64,000 nucleotides of DNA from Serratia symbiotica str. 'Cinara cedri' (GTDB lineage: Bacteria; Pseudomonadota; Gammaproteobacteria; Enterobacterales; Enterobacteriaceae): contig CP002295.1 of assembly GCA_000238975.1 (NCBI GenBank), positions 310,001 through 374,000 on the forward strand. The letters run 5' to 3'. Below are positions 1 through 9,966 of the stretch, one piece after another. Within the stretch, counting starts at the first letter, position 1. Each line of letters begins with the position of its first letter. Position numbers and translations under genes: made by a program. The notes below the pieces were generated by a model. The model was not told the DNA's origin, did no database searches, and saw only the letters and a program-made list of their open reading frames with translations.

Positions 1-6
1 GTGTAA

Positions 7-117
7 GATAATGAAAAATTACAGCATTATTTAAGTAGTTGTGCCTCTTGGCGTATTTATAAATTAGGTATTAATCATGATAGTAGGTTAATGAGTATCA
101 GAGTTAAGTATAAATGA
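7..117 (+). pseudogene. possible C-terminal gene relic, unidentified
   Basis: A 36-codon open frame ending in TGA, with no start codon and a TAA just upstream at 4-6. It is richer in GC and in Trp, Cys, His and Arg codons than the surrounding DNA (it contains the residues ASWRIYKLG and NHDSRLM). That composition suggests the tail of a former protein rather than random AT-rich sequence. I do not recognise the family, and it may be chance. Confidence 0.25.
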
Positions 118-626
118 TGAGTAATATATGCGTTTAGTATAACTATAAAGGTAAGATAATTAGTTAAAGTATAACTAATGTCCGTAACGTTTTAGAAAAA
201 AGATAATTACTGTTATTATATTTAATTAAAAATTAGTGATTTTTGTTGCATGATTAAGCAAAGAAATTATTTTATTATTAGCTAGTATACTGATAGTTTC
301 CAATTGATAACGGTAATCAATTATTATTGCTGCCTATGGAACATTGATAGGTATGTGTTCTTATTATTTTAATTAATTAAATTTATATAATGTAGATATG
401 CATAATACAAAATTTGTTTAGTTACGACATACCTTTATGATGATATTGTCTCAATAGTATTAAGGTAATATATAAATTTGTTGTATTTAATTAATATTGG
501 ATACTAAATGTGGAGATAGGATAAATGTTATATTCTGACATCTAAGCTCTTAAGGATATGATTAATTAAATTATTAAATATTATTATTAGTACAATAGGT
601 CTGATTGTTAAAATGTGCCATATATT

Positions 627-657
627 ATGCTATATCACTTTGCAAGTGATATAGCAT
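627..657. terminator. orphan hairpin, possible relic terminator
   Basis: A 14-bp perfect inverted repeat (627-640 with 644-657) around a 3-nt loop, followed by TTAACTT. It lies about 375 bases upstream of alaS with no gene before it. It may be the terminator of a lost recA/recX-type gene. The U-tract is weak, so function is uncertain. Confidence 0.35.
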
Positions 658-1032
658 TTAACTTATTTACATTATATTTTGTGTAAAATATTATACATAA
701 AAATTAGAGTTAGCTGTGTTATTTAATTGCCATCTTAACTTGTAAAAATTATTGAAATAACTTTTATATCGGGTCCTTAGTGAAGATTTTGCTTATACAT
801 TGTAAAATAAAATTTAAATTTATATTTTATTCACGTTATCGTAGTTTTTTTGCAGAAATAAATATGGGTAATGTACTATGATTTTAGTGCTTTTCTCTAT
901 ATGAATGGGGGTTTTTAAGATTTTTCAAAAAAAATTTATAGTATTTCTATTTTTTGTCGGTCACTAGATAACCTTAATAGTCAGGATTAGGTATGTTCTT
1001 GTATGCTATTATTTTAATTTTTCGGAAAAGTT

Positions 1033-3666
1033 ATGAACAAGAGCACTGCTGATATACGTCAAGCATTTCTAAATTTTTTTTCTAGTAAAGGTCATTATAT
1101 AGTAGCTAGTAGTTCTTTGATACCGAATAATGATTCGACATTATTGTTTACTAATGCAGGAATGAATCAATTTAAGAATATTTTCTTGGGGGTTGACAAA
1201 CAAACTTATTCTCAAGTTACCACTTCACAGTGTTGTATGCGTGCAGGTGGTAAGCATAATGATCTTGAGAATGTAGGTTACACTGCGCGCCATCACACAT
1301 TTTTTGAAATGCTTGGTAACTTTAGTTTCGGTGCCTATTTTAAGCGCGAAGCAATTAGTTATGCATGGGAATTACTTACTAAAAAAGATTGGTTTGGTCT
1401 ATCAAAAGAGAAATTATGGGTTACTGTTTATGAGGCTGATGATGAATCTTTTGATATCTGGCAGAAACATATTGGCTTACCTGCTAAGCACATTATTCGT
1501 ATTGGGGACAATAAGGATATTAAGTTTTCTTCTGATAACTTTTGGCAAATGGGAGATACAGGCCCTTGTGGTCCATGCACTGAGATTTTTTATGACCAAG
1601 GTGAGCATATTTCTGGTTTACTTCCTGGCTCTGCTGAGGAGGTTGGTGATCGTTATATTGAGATCTGGAATATTGTCTTCATGCAGTTTAACCGCCAATC
1701 TAATGGTATTATGGTGCCATTACCTAAGCCTTCAGTGGATACAGGTATGGGATTGGAGCGTATTGCAGCAGTATTGCAGAATGTCAGTACTAACTATGAA
1801 ATAGATATATTCCGCATATTGATGACTGCTGTAGCAAAAGTTACTAGCGTTGCTGATTTAGATAATAAATCTTTGCGTGTTATTGCTGACCATATTCGTG
1901 CCTGCGCTTTCTTGATATCAGACGGTGTGATTCCATCCAATGAGGGTCGTGGTTATGTGCTGCGCCGTATTATTCGTCGTGCTATTCGCCATGGTTATAT
2001 CTTAGGCGTAAAAAATACTTTTTTCTATCAGCTTGTTGCTCCACTGATTGATATCATGGGCACAGTCGCTTTTAAATTAAAAAGCCAACAGTCATTTGTA
2101 GAGCAAGTATTAAAAACTGAGGAGGAGCAATTTTCTCGTACATTAGTTCGTGGTATGGCACTTTTGGATCATGAGTTAAACAGGTTGCAGGATGAAACAT
2201 TAGATGGGGAAATTGCTTTCCGTTTATATGATACTTTTGGTTTTCCGATTGATTTAACTACAGAGATCTGTCGTGAGCGCGGCCTAAAAGTTGATAAAGT
2301 TAGATTTGAGCGGGCCATGGACTCACAGCGTCGCCGAGCGCGTGAATCTAGCAATTTTAGTGTAGATTACAACACAAAAATACACATGGATATTAGTAGT
2401 GGCTTTAGTGGGTATGTTGATGAAGAGCATCGTGCGATTGTTATTGCACTATTACTAGATGGTCACCTAGTGGATAAAATTAATACTGGTGAAGTAGCGA
2501 TAGTTGTACTAGATCGGACGCCATTTTATGGTGAAGCAGGTGGTCAGGTGGGTGATACTGGTGTACTGAAAACAGTTAATGCATGCTTTGTGGTGAATGA
2601 CACTCAAAAATATAACAAAGCTATTTATCATTTAGGAGTGCTTTCAAAGGGGACGCTAAAGTTAAAAGATCATGTCAATGCGCAGATAGATGTTGAGCGC
2701 CGGAATCATATCCGCTTGAACCATTCAGCGACTCACCTACTACATGCGGCTCTTCGTCAAATACTTGGTAATCATGTTAAGCAGAAAGGATCTTTGGTTA
2801 ATGATAAATATCTTCGTTTTGATTTTGCTCATTTTGAAAGCATGAAGCCTGAGCAAATACGTAGTGTGGAAGATTTAGTAAATAAGCAAGTGCGTCGTAA
2901 CTTATTGGTACATACTGAAGTGATTTCACTTCATGAAGCTAAAGAGAAGGGGGTATTAGTCTCATTAAGGGAGAATTATGGTAGTCAAGTTCGTTTATTA
3001 ATAATGGGAGATTTTTCTTCTGAGTTATGTAGTGGTACTCATGTTAGTAGTACTGGTGATATTGGTTTATTTCGTATTTTAACTGAATCAGGCACTGCTG
3101 CTGGTGTTCGTCGCATTGAGGCCGTGACTGGTGAAGAAGCTATCGCTAAGTTGCATCAACAAAGTGATCTACTGCAAGTTATTTTGAATTTATTAAAAGG
3201 TGATAGTAGTAATATCACTGATAAGATATGCGCAACACTGGATCGTATACGTGTATTAGAGAAAGAGTTACAGCAGCTGAAAAATCAGCGGGTAGCACAG
3301 GAAAGTTTATTTTTATCTAGTCAGGTAAAAGTAATTTATGGTGTAAAGTTATTAGTTAGTCAATTATATCATGTTGATGTAAAGATGTTGCGTATTATGG
3401 TGGATGACCTGAAAAATAAATTGGGCACAGCTATTATAGTTCTAGCTACTATTATTGAGGATAAGGTTAGATTAGTTGTTGGTGTAACAAAGGATTTAAC
3501 AGACCGAGTAAAAGCTGAAGAATTGATCAGAAGTTTAGCAAATCAAATAGCTGGTAAAGGCGGTGGGCGTATAGATATGGCTCAGGCTGGGGGAACGAAT
3601 GTTAGCGCTCTTCCTGCTGCATTAGATAGTATAGAAAATTGGGTAATGTCTAGATTATCTATCTAA
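1033..3666 (+). CDS. alaS: alanine--tRNA ligase
   Basis: Charges tRNA-Ala and edits mischarged Ser/Gly-tRNA in the cytoplasm. The 877-aa product has the full family length (E. coli 876). The N-terminal class II catalytic core includes the opening [13 protein letters not shown] and the GDTGPCGPC segment around residue 175. The editing domain carries the zinc-site motifs HSATHLLH (near 565) and CSGTH (near 667). The C-terminal coiled-coil/oligomerisation domain ends in the [12 protein letters not shown] segment. The ATG at 1033 matches the family N-terminus, although only a weak purine stretch (CGGAAAAG) precedes it. csrA follows 222 bases downstream as in enterics. No frame break or missing motif is seen. 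Confidence 0.98.
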   Translation: MNKSTADIRQAFLNFFSSKGHYIVASSSLIPNNDSTLLFTNAGMNQFKNIFLGVDKQTYSQVTTSQCCMRAGGKHNDLENVGYTARHHTFFEMLGNFSFGAYFKREAISYAWELLTKKDWFGLSKEKLWVTVYEADDESFDIWQKHIGLPAKHIIRIGDNKDIKFSSDNFWQMGDTGPCGPCTEIFYDQGEHISGLLPGSAEEVGDRYIEIWNIVFMQFNRQSNGIMVPLPKPSVDTGMGLERIAAVLQNVSTNYEIDIFRILMTAVAKVTSVADLDNKSLRVIADHIRACAFLISDGVIPSNEGRGYVLRRIIRRAIRHGYILGVKNTFFYQLVAPLIDIMGTVAFKLKSQQSFVEQVLKTEEEQFSRTLVRGMALLDHELNRLQDETLDGEIAFRLYDTFGFPIDLTTEICRERGLKVDKVRFERAMDSQRRRARESSNFSVDYNTKIHMDISSGFSGYVDEEHRAIVIALLLDGHLVDKINTGEVAIVVLDRTPFYGEAGGQVGDTGVLKTVNACFVVNDTQKYNKAIYHLGVLSKGTLKLKDHVNAQIDVERRNHIRLNHSATHLLHAALRQILGNHVKQKGSLVNDKYLRFDFAHFESMKPEQIRSVEDLVNKQVRRNLLVHTEVISLHEAKEKGVLVSLRENYGSQVRLLIMGDFSSELCSGTHVSSTGDIGLFRILTESGTAAGVRRIEAVTGEEAIAKLHQQSDLLQVILNLLKGDSSNITDKICATLDRIRVLEKELQQLKNQRVAQESLFLSSQVKVIYGVKLLVSQLYHVDVKMLRIMVDDLKNKLGTAIIVLATIIEDKVRLVVGVTKDLTDRVKAEELIRSLANQIAGKGGGRIDMAQAGGTNVSALPAALDSIENWVMSRLSI

Positions 3667-3831
3667 ATTAATAATGTGAAAATATATAATAAATTATTTT
3701 TATATTTTTTATGTAGCATCAATGTCATTTATCATTATGGGAACAAGTTTTTAGGCTGATTATATTGAGTATTATATAGGATTAAAGTAAGTAAGATAAT
3801 ACTGAAATCTCTTATTTTTATAACATAAGAT

Positions 3832-3882
3832 GGAGAATGGCAGGAAAACTGAGAGGCCTGAGTCTTTTAATCTTTCAAGGAG
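3832..3882 (+). promoter_or_regulatory. csrA leader with putative CsrA-binding GGA sites
   Basis: GGA triplets lie at 3832-3834, 3843-3845 and 3879-3881; the last is inside the Shine-Dalgarno AAGGAG (3877-3882), 6 bases before the ATG. In E. coli CsrA represses its own mRNA through GGA sites including one over the ribosome site. The 30 bases before the start are almost the same as I remember for E. coli, in strong contrast to the decay of other intergenic DNA. Autoregulation here is inferred. Confidence 0.5.
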
Positions 3883-3888
3883 TAAAGA

Positions 3889-4074
3889 ATGTTAATTTTG
3901 ACTCGTAGAGTTGGTGAAACCCTCATGATTGGTGATGAGGTTACGGTGACGGTGCTAGGGGTAAAAGGCAACCAAGTTCGTATTGGGGTTAATGCCCCAA
4001 AAGAGGTATCAGTACATCGCGAAGAAATATATCAGCGTATTCAGGCAGAAAGGTCTCAAAAAATGACTTATTGA
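3889..4074 (+). CDS. csrA: carbon storage regulator CsrA
   Basis: Small homodimeric RNA-binding protein that controls translation and stability of mRNAs with GGA motifs. The 61-aa product is the same length as E. coli CsrA and nearly identical to it. The RNA-contacting N-terminal strand ([10 protein letters not shown]) and the C-terminal strand around residues 40-47 (VSVHREEI) are both present. The start is fixed by AAGGAG 6 bases upstream. A strong terminator follows at once, so csrA is transcribed alone or read from alaS. A global regulator this well kept in so reduced a genome is notable. No CsrB/CsrC-like RNA is seen in the window. Confidence 0.98.
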   Translation: MLILTRRVGETLMIGDEVTVTVLGVKGNQVRIGVNAPKEVSVHREEIYQRIQAERSQKMTY

Positions 4075-4081
4075 TATTGAA

Positions 4082-4117
4082 ATAGCGTCTCGTTAGTAGA
4101 CGAGACGCTATAGTTTT
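4082..4117 (+). terminator. Rho-independent terminator after csrA
   Basis: A 12-bp perfect stem (4082-4093 with 4100-4111) containing GCGTCTCG, with a 6-nt loop and TTTT at 4114-4117. It begins 8 bases after the csrA stop codon. Confidence 0.8.
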
Positions 4118-4371
4118 ACCTATCTATTATTTTCTTTCCTTAGGCATTTATTATTTTTTACTTATTTTATATTTAGCTTGGATCAAAGGTTTATGCCTCG
4201 TAATACTATTAATTCTGAGTATAAAGTATGCAAATACTTATATTTGGGAAGATAATATATAGGAAAAATTATTTGACTTATAGGTTTGAAGCAGTAATAT
4301 ATATTACGAAATATATTACGCAATATTAATTGTTTTCTTTAAAAACATTAGATATTTTCTAAAAAATACAC

Positions 4372-4461
4372 GGTGAGGTGGCCGAGAGGCTAAAGGCGCT
4401 CCCCTGCTAAGGGAGTATGCAGTTAAAGGCTGCATCCGGGGTTCGAATCCCCGCCTTACCG
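4372..4461 (+). tRNA. serV: tRNA-Ser (anticodon GCU)
   Basis: A long-variable-arm tRNA reading AGC/AGU. Acceptor GGTGAGG pairs with CCTTACC (one G-U). The anticodon loop CTGCTAA sits on a CTCCC/GGGAG stem, followed by a long variable arm and the T arm GGGGTTCGAATCCCC. The discriminator base is G4461. The 3' CCA is not encoded: the bases after it are CAA, a one-base change from the E. coli gene, so the tail must be added by CCA nucleotidyltransferase. It lies next to tRNA-Arg as in E. coli serV-argVYZQ, but only one Arg gene remains. Confidence 0.97.
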
Positions 4462-4467
4462 CAATTT

Positions 4468-4544
4468 GCATCCATAGCTCAGTTGGATAGAGTACTCGGC
4501 TACGAACCGAGAGGTCGGAGGTTCGAATCCTTCTGGATGCACCA
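4468..4544 (+). tRNA. tRNA-Arg (anticodon ACG)
   Basis: A tRNA for CGN codons; A34 would be edited to inosine by TadA. Acceptor GCATCCA/TGGATGC, anticodon loop CTACGAA between CTCGG and CCGAG, T loop TTCGAAT, discriminator A4541 and an encoded CCA at 4542-4544. It starts 6 bases after tRNA-Ser, so the two probably share one transcript. E. coli has several tandem copies here (argV, Y, Z, Q); this window keeps one. Confidence 0.97.
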
Positions 4545-4583
4545 TTATAAATAAAAAATATTTATTATAAATAAAAAATATTT
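4544..4583. repeat. 20-bp exact tandem duplication
   Basis: Two adjacent identical 20-bp copies (4544-4563, 4564-4583) directly after tRNA-Arg; the first copy begins on the last base of the CCA. Confidence 0.85.
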
Positions 4584-5797
4584 ATTTAAAAATATCATTT
4601 TCTAAATATATCTTTAACTTTACCTAAAAGATAACTAAGAGAAAGATAAGATTACTTTAATAAAAGTTGTGTAAGCAAAAAAAGTTGTGTAAGCAAAAAT
4701 CACTAAATAATTTTCTTTTGCGCAGCATTTAAAATTATTTTAGTAATTTTTGTATTTCTAGTCTTCTTTTTTGTATCAGTCTTATATCAAGAACAAAGTC
4801 CTTTACTTCTACTTTACATGTATTTTATTACTACGATATTAGCAATAACCGATATTAGCAATAACCTACCTAATTAATATTAGCAACAACCTACCTAATT
4901 TACATCAAAACGTTTTTTTATTGCATCAAGGATTCATATAGTAATAACTTACAATTATTATTAAATCTTATTTAAGTATAAATATCCTCACTGTAGATAT
5001 TAAACTAGATATTAAACTCAGTCACAGCAAATATTATGATACAAAGTGCTATTTCATTATTATATGCTACATCATAATGTATCGGCAATAGCAGTAATTT
5101 AATCATATTATAACAATATAAGTGACTTATATTATACGCTAGATCATAGTAACTATTATTAGTTCCTTATAGGGTTCTTTAGTTACTTTGTTGTCGTTAT
5201 TCAGGCTGATGATATATCATTTTTAGATATGTTATTTTTATTAAAAATTAGATGTCAGTATAATCTTGCTTAAATCTATTAGAGTGCTTTTACAAAAAGC
5301 ATTTTGTTTAAAATGTTGATTTTTAAATTTAAGTTTCGAAAAATTTCTGGACAGTGTTGAGCATATACTCATTAATTATAGGTAGTTGCCTTGTAACCTG
5401 CTAATGTATTTAGTATGTAATTTTAAGATGTAATTTCGCCATCATGATGTTTATTTGTGGGTTAAGGCTATTATCTCATAATAGTACTAAGGATTAGGGG
5501 TCACACACGGCTAATTTATTATATAGCGTTTTTACCAGCTTTTAGCCCTTATCTTATGTGGTAAATATTTAGCCCAACTAAGCCGTGCTGATATCGTGCA
5601 GATTAGTGTTGCGTGTTAGTCTTATATGCTATTCAGGGGTTATTGGTGATGTTGATATATATTGAAGACCGTTAAGTTACATCATTTGCTATTGTAATAA
5701 CATAAAGCATAATTTTATATTTAAATTAGTAGATATAATCGTTTGTACGTAAATTTAGTATATTAATTAGTTAGTACTTTATAAATAGGAGGTTGAT
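4545..5797. other. eroded region between tRNA-Arg and gshA
   Basis: In E. coli yqaB and yqaA occupy this gap, which is of similar size. I see no intact ORF. 5330-5660 is a little richer in GC and may be a relic, but I could not match it to YqaA or YqaB. Adjacent duplications lie at 4544-4583 and 4663-4698. Confidence 0.7.
4663..4698. repeat. 18-bp exact tandem duplication
   Basis: Two adjacent identical 18-bp copies (4663-4680, 4681-4698) with core GTTGTGTAAGC in the eroded DNA downstream of tRNA-Arg. Confidence 0.85.
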
Positions 5798-7360
5798 GTG
5801 ATCACGGACGTATATCGGGCGTTATCTTGGCTAGAAGCACATCCTCAAGCCTTAAAAGGCATCCGTCGTGGTATTGAGCGTGAAACTTTACGAGTTACTC
5901 CTAATGGTACGTTAGCTCTTACCAGGCATCCAAAAAATTTAGGCGCATCATTAACGCACCACTGGATCACGACAGACTTTGCGGAGGCTTTGTTAGAGTT
6001 TATTACTCCAGTTGATGATAACCTCGATCATTTACTAACCTTCTTACGTGATATGCATCGTCATGTAGCACGTAATCTGGGTGAGGAGCGTATGTGGCCA
6101 TTTAGTATGCCATGCATTATTGATGTTAATCAAGATATTGAGTTAGCGCAGTTCGGTTCATCTAATATTGGTCGTATGAAGACAATATATCGCGAAGGGT
6201 TGAAGAATCGTTATGGAGCACTTATGCATACCATATCTGGCGTGCATTATAATTTCTCGCTACCGCTAGCTTTTTGGCAGGAGTTCGCAGGTGTAAAGGA
6301 TGCGCAAAGTGGTAAGGTGCAGATTTCAGCAGTATATTTTAGCTTAATTCGTAATTATTATCGTTTTGGCTGGGTGATACCATATTTATTTGGTGCTTCA
6401 CCGGTGATTTGTTCTTCATTTTTAAAAAAGCATAAAAACAATTTAATGTTTGAATGCCTTGCAGAAGGTATGTATTATCTGCCGTATGCTACTTCATTGC
6501 GTTTAAGTGATTTTGGTTATACTAATAAATTACAGAATAATTTTGATATCACTTTTAATAATTTACATGGTTATGTAACAAGCCTGAAACGAGCAATGGT
6601 TACTCCTTCTGATATATTTGCTAAGTTAGGTGTTAAGAATGGTGATAACTATCTGCAATTAAATAGTAATATTTTACAAATTGAAAATGAATTATATACA
6701 CTGGCCCGTCCCAAGTGTATAGCTAAGCGTAATGAAACGCTATCAGACGCTCTTTTGCGCGGAGGTGTTGAATATATTGAGGTGCGTTCGCTAGATATTA
6801 ATCCGTTCTCGCCAATCGGCATAGACGCAGTACAGGTACGATTTTTGGATCTATTTCTCATATGGTGTGTATTAGCTGACGCGCCAGAGATAGATAATAC
6901 TGAGCGATTGTGCATTCATAAAAATTGGAATCGCGTAATTCTTGAGGGGCGTAAACCAGGTCAGACTATTGATATTGGCCGTGATGGTATTCATGAACCA
7001 TTAGAAAAGATTGGTAAGGCGTTATTTAAGGACCTGCGCCGTGTTGCAAAGGTATTAGATGGAGAAAGCAATGATAGAAAGTATCAGCAAGTTTGCAATA
7101 AGCTAATTTCTGCGTTTTATAATCCAGAGCTAACTTTTTCGGCTCGTATCCTAAAGATAATTATGGCAGAAAGCCCTAATAGCGTTGGGCTACGGCTGGC
7201 AGAACAATACCATAGGATGTTAATTGAAGAGCCATTAGAAATTATAAGTGAAGTAGATTTAATACAGGAAGAGAATGCTTCATGGCAGCGTCAGCGTGAC
7301 ATAGAAAATAGCGATTCATTAAGTTTTGAAGCATTTATGGAAAAACATAATAATAGTTAA
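5798..7360 (+). CDS. gshA: glutamate--cysteine ligase
   Basis: Makes gamma-glutamylcysteine from Glu, Cys and ATP, the first step of glutathione synthesis. The 520-aa product covers the whole proteobacterial GshA family (E. coli 518). The N-terminus has [10 protein letters not shown] and ALLEFITPV, residues that in the family shape the ATP/Mg and substrate sites; the middle has ISGVHYNFS; the later part has [16 protein letters not shown] (near 326-341). The start is GTG, fixed by AGGAGG a few bases upstream; E. coli uses TTG here. Its neighbours have been lost, so it stands alone. gshB is not in the window. Confidence 0.97.
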   Translation: MITDVYRALSWLEAHPQALKGIRRGIERETLRVTPNGTLALTRHPKNLGASLTHHWITTDFAEALLEFITPVDDNLDHLLTFLRDMHRHVARNLGEERMWPFSMPCIIDVNQDIELAQFGSSNIGRMKTIYREGLKNRYGALMHTISGVHYNFSLPLAFWQEFAGVKDAQSGKVQISAVYFSLIRNYYRFGWVIPYLFGASPVICSSFLKKHKNNLMFECLAEGMYYLPYATSLRLSDFGYTNKLQNNFDITFNNLHGYVTSLKRAMVTPSDIFAKLGVKNGDNYLQLNSNILQIENELYTLARPKCIAKRNETLSDALLRGGVEYIEVRSLDINPFSPIGIDAVQVRFLDLFLIWCVLADAPEIDNTERLCIHKNWNRVILEGRKPGQTIDIGRDGIHEPLEKIGKALFKDLRRVAKVLDGESNDRKYQQVCNKLISAFYNPELTFSARILKIIMAESPNSVGLRLAEQYHRMLIEEPLEIISEVDLIQEENASWQRQRDIENSDSLSFEAFMEKHNNS

Positions 7361-8346
7361 AAATGCTATATTAATATGGTTTAATAAATATTATTTATAT
7401 TCAGGAATATAACAGTAAATTACAATTTTTTATTTATAAGGGCAAAATGCAAATAAAATTTGCCTGATTTAATTATTAATCAATAAATATTTTTATTTAA
7501 TAGCAAACTAATACTATGTTAATATAGCATGATAGATAGTAATAGTATAAAATATGATATATAGTAGTATGCTATATACTATTATATAAAATTTATTTAA
7601 TAATGTATGCATTTATTATAAAAAATTAGTTTTATAGTAAAAAATAAATCCTAAAAATATATTAACACAGCTAATATTTATTAATGTATTTGTTTCTAAC
7701 AGTATTAATCATAAAATGAGTAAATATACATAGCAGTATGATTTAAAATGACTTGATTATATTTATATTCACTTATTTATCATATTATTATACATTATAA
7801 GAATTACTATTTATTAGTGATATAGGTATATTTAGGCTCTATTTTCCATAATTTTTAATATTTTAGTATTACATTGTTAATGTAATGTGCTTTGATATAA
7901 TATTACATTTATTTTAGTTATGTATGCTATGATTGTTTTTCATTAAAATGGAGTACATATTTTATGGATCAACTTATTCCCTTAGTATTAGTTATACTTA
8001 TTTAGTTAAAGTTTCTAAGTGTTATGTATATTTTTAATCTATAGTGACATATAAAAGATATTTCTTCAGTATTCGGTTATAAATTGTATCAATATTTTAT
8101 TGACGCTAAAATTTTTTTAAAATATGGCTTAAGTCATATCTCTTGAGGACAAAAAAAGAATAGATACAATCATCACTGTAGAGTAGATGTTATTTATTAA
8201 ATTAATACTTATTAAGTAGTAGTATTTTATTAATATATATTTTTCTAAAAAATATATATTATAGAACATTGTTATCCTATTGAATATATTTTATTTTTTA
8301 TAATCTATATGCGTTTTTCATGAAAAAATAATAATAATTATAATAT

Positions 8347-8390
8347 AGTATATTAGTATATTAGTATATTAGTATATTAGTATATTAGTA
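8347..8390. repeat. tandem repeat, 8-bp unit AGTATATT
   Basis: About 5.5 perfect copies of AGTATATT inside eroded DNA. Confidence 0.9.
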
Positions 8391-9562
8391 ACAATTATTA
8401 TCTTTTTATGTAGTACGTAAATTAGTATAACACTATGATTCATTTATTATTGCTAATGCTGTATTTTTAATTAATAACATCATTATCATTAATTATAGTA
8501 TAGATACTGATTAGATATTATCTGTTTTAAATATAGTTATATTTTTATAAGTAGCAAGTATAGGAATATTGTTTCATACAAAATTTATAAGATATTGTTA
8601 ATTACATAGATGTATATTGGATATGATCTTAAGAAAGTGTTCGGTAGTATTTTCATAAATAGCGCCACTATAAATATTTAAAATGTTAGTGACTGTCTAT
8701 TTTTGCTATAATATCCTTATGTAACTTTATTCTGATGATCTTAGTTGGAGTGAGTGCAAGAGTCATTATTAGGTGATCTTAAATCAATTAATATTACATG
8801 GATTAAGTATCCTAGATTTCTAGGGCGTTTTTATCCTTTAAGAATGAAATATCTATATTAGCACTATAATAAGTGTAAAAATTACTAATTTTTAGTATGC
8901 TAGTTATTATCAGAGGGTATAATCATTATGATTAGGATAATGCTAATGGCTCTTAGTGTTTTAGGTTTTAACATAAAGTATTTTATATCATTAAATTAAG
9001 CATAGATCATTATTAGGTTATGTAGCTTAACATGATTTGTTGAATAATGTAACTATTAAAGGATTATAAGTATTGGCATCAATGTTTCGGAAAAATTAAA
9101 ATATATAATAATAACTATTCCGATCTTTATGATAAAAAGATAATATAATTTATATAAATTACGTAATAATAGATAGTGTTATGTTAATAACACCTTCTTT
9201 GTTTTAAGTATGCGATCAATATTAAGTCAGTTAATGTGTATATAAGATAAACGTTAATATCGCTGACTAATTTAAATTATGATATGAAACATTTTGTATT
9301 TTATTTTTAGCAGAGATGCATTATCTTCCAGTTTTTTGGGTTATTTTGTGATTAATGAATAATACAGTTACAAAAAGTTATTATACTTAAGGTATGATAT
9401 TTTTGTTATAGTAAAAGGTAGTAATACGATTTACTACTATAAGTGATTAGCTTTTAGTTAGTATTTAAACCATTAATGAATGTGTCAAGTGTAAAATAAG
9501 AAAAAAAATTAGATTAATCATCGCAAAACCGTAAACTATCGGTAACAATGTTAATAATTTAT

Positions 9563-9585
9563 TACCTCTATTTAGGATAGAGGTA
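9563..9585. other. orphan stem-loop TACCTCTA/TAGAGGTA
   Basis: An 8-bp perfect stem with a 7-nt loop, about 380 bases upstream of ffh. It is GC-richer than its surroundings and has no T-tract. It may be a relic terminator or operator. Confidence 0.3.
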
Positions 9586-9966
9586 GGTGTCTTTATGACA
9601 TAAGATCATCATGTTAATGATGAAAATAATACTAAGCTGTTAAGGACAACAATGTAGCCCTGGTGTTATTGTATTTCTGTATATCAAATATTAAGTTACT
9701 ATTATCACCGTATTAAGAATAAGCTATTAGTATGCACTATTCTTGTCTGATAGGTAAGGTAAAATTAATCTAATGCTGAATAGGTAGGTTATTAACATGG
9801 TAATCAATAATATTAGCACGATATTGTATATTATATACTTTAACTAATGTCTAACACTAATGCAGATGTTATATATTTTACGTATTATAATTATCTCAAT
9901 TATTTTACTAATTATCGGAATAACACCATTAGTTTTACTTATTTATTATAAATCGAGCATAAAATA

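Larger units (their letters stand above)
1..1032. other. eroded intergenic region upstream of alaS
   Basis: AT-rich DNA without a credible gene. In E. coli the genes before alaS are recA and recX; I see no trace of RecA motifs. Two things stand out: a short GC-richer reading frame at 7-117 and a hairpin at 627-657, both listed separately. No clear promoter for alaS can be assigned. Confidence 0.75.
7361..9966. other. eroded 2.6-kb region between gshA and ffh
   Basis: E. coli has many genes between gshA and ffh (luxS, smpB, ssrA, grpE and others). None survives here; I looked for the conserved ends of tmRNA and saw nothing. The DNA is very AT-rich. It holds an 8-bp period repeat (8347-8390) and a hairpin at 9563-9585. 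Confidence 0.75.

Noticed and set aside
1304-1804. 166-codon frame inside alaS
   Set aside because: A shadow in another frame of the well-conserved alaS.
7361-9966. tmRNA (ssrA) between gshA and ffh
   Set aside because: No alanyl-tRNA-like ends and no tag reading frame seen.
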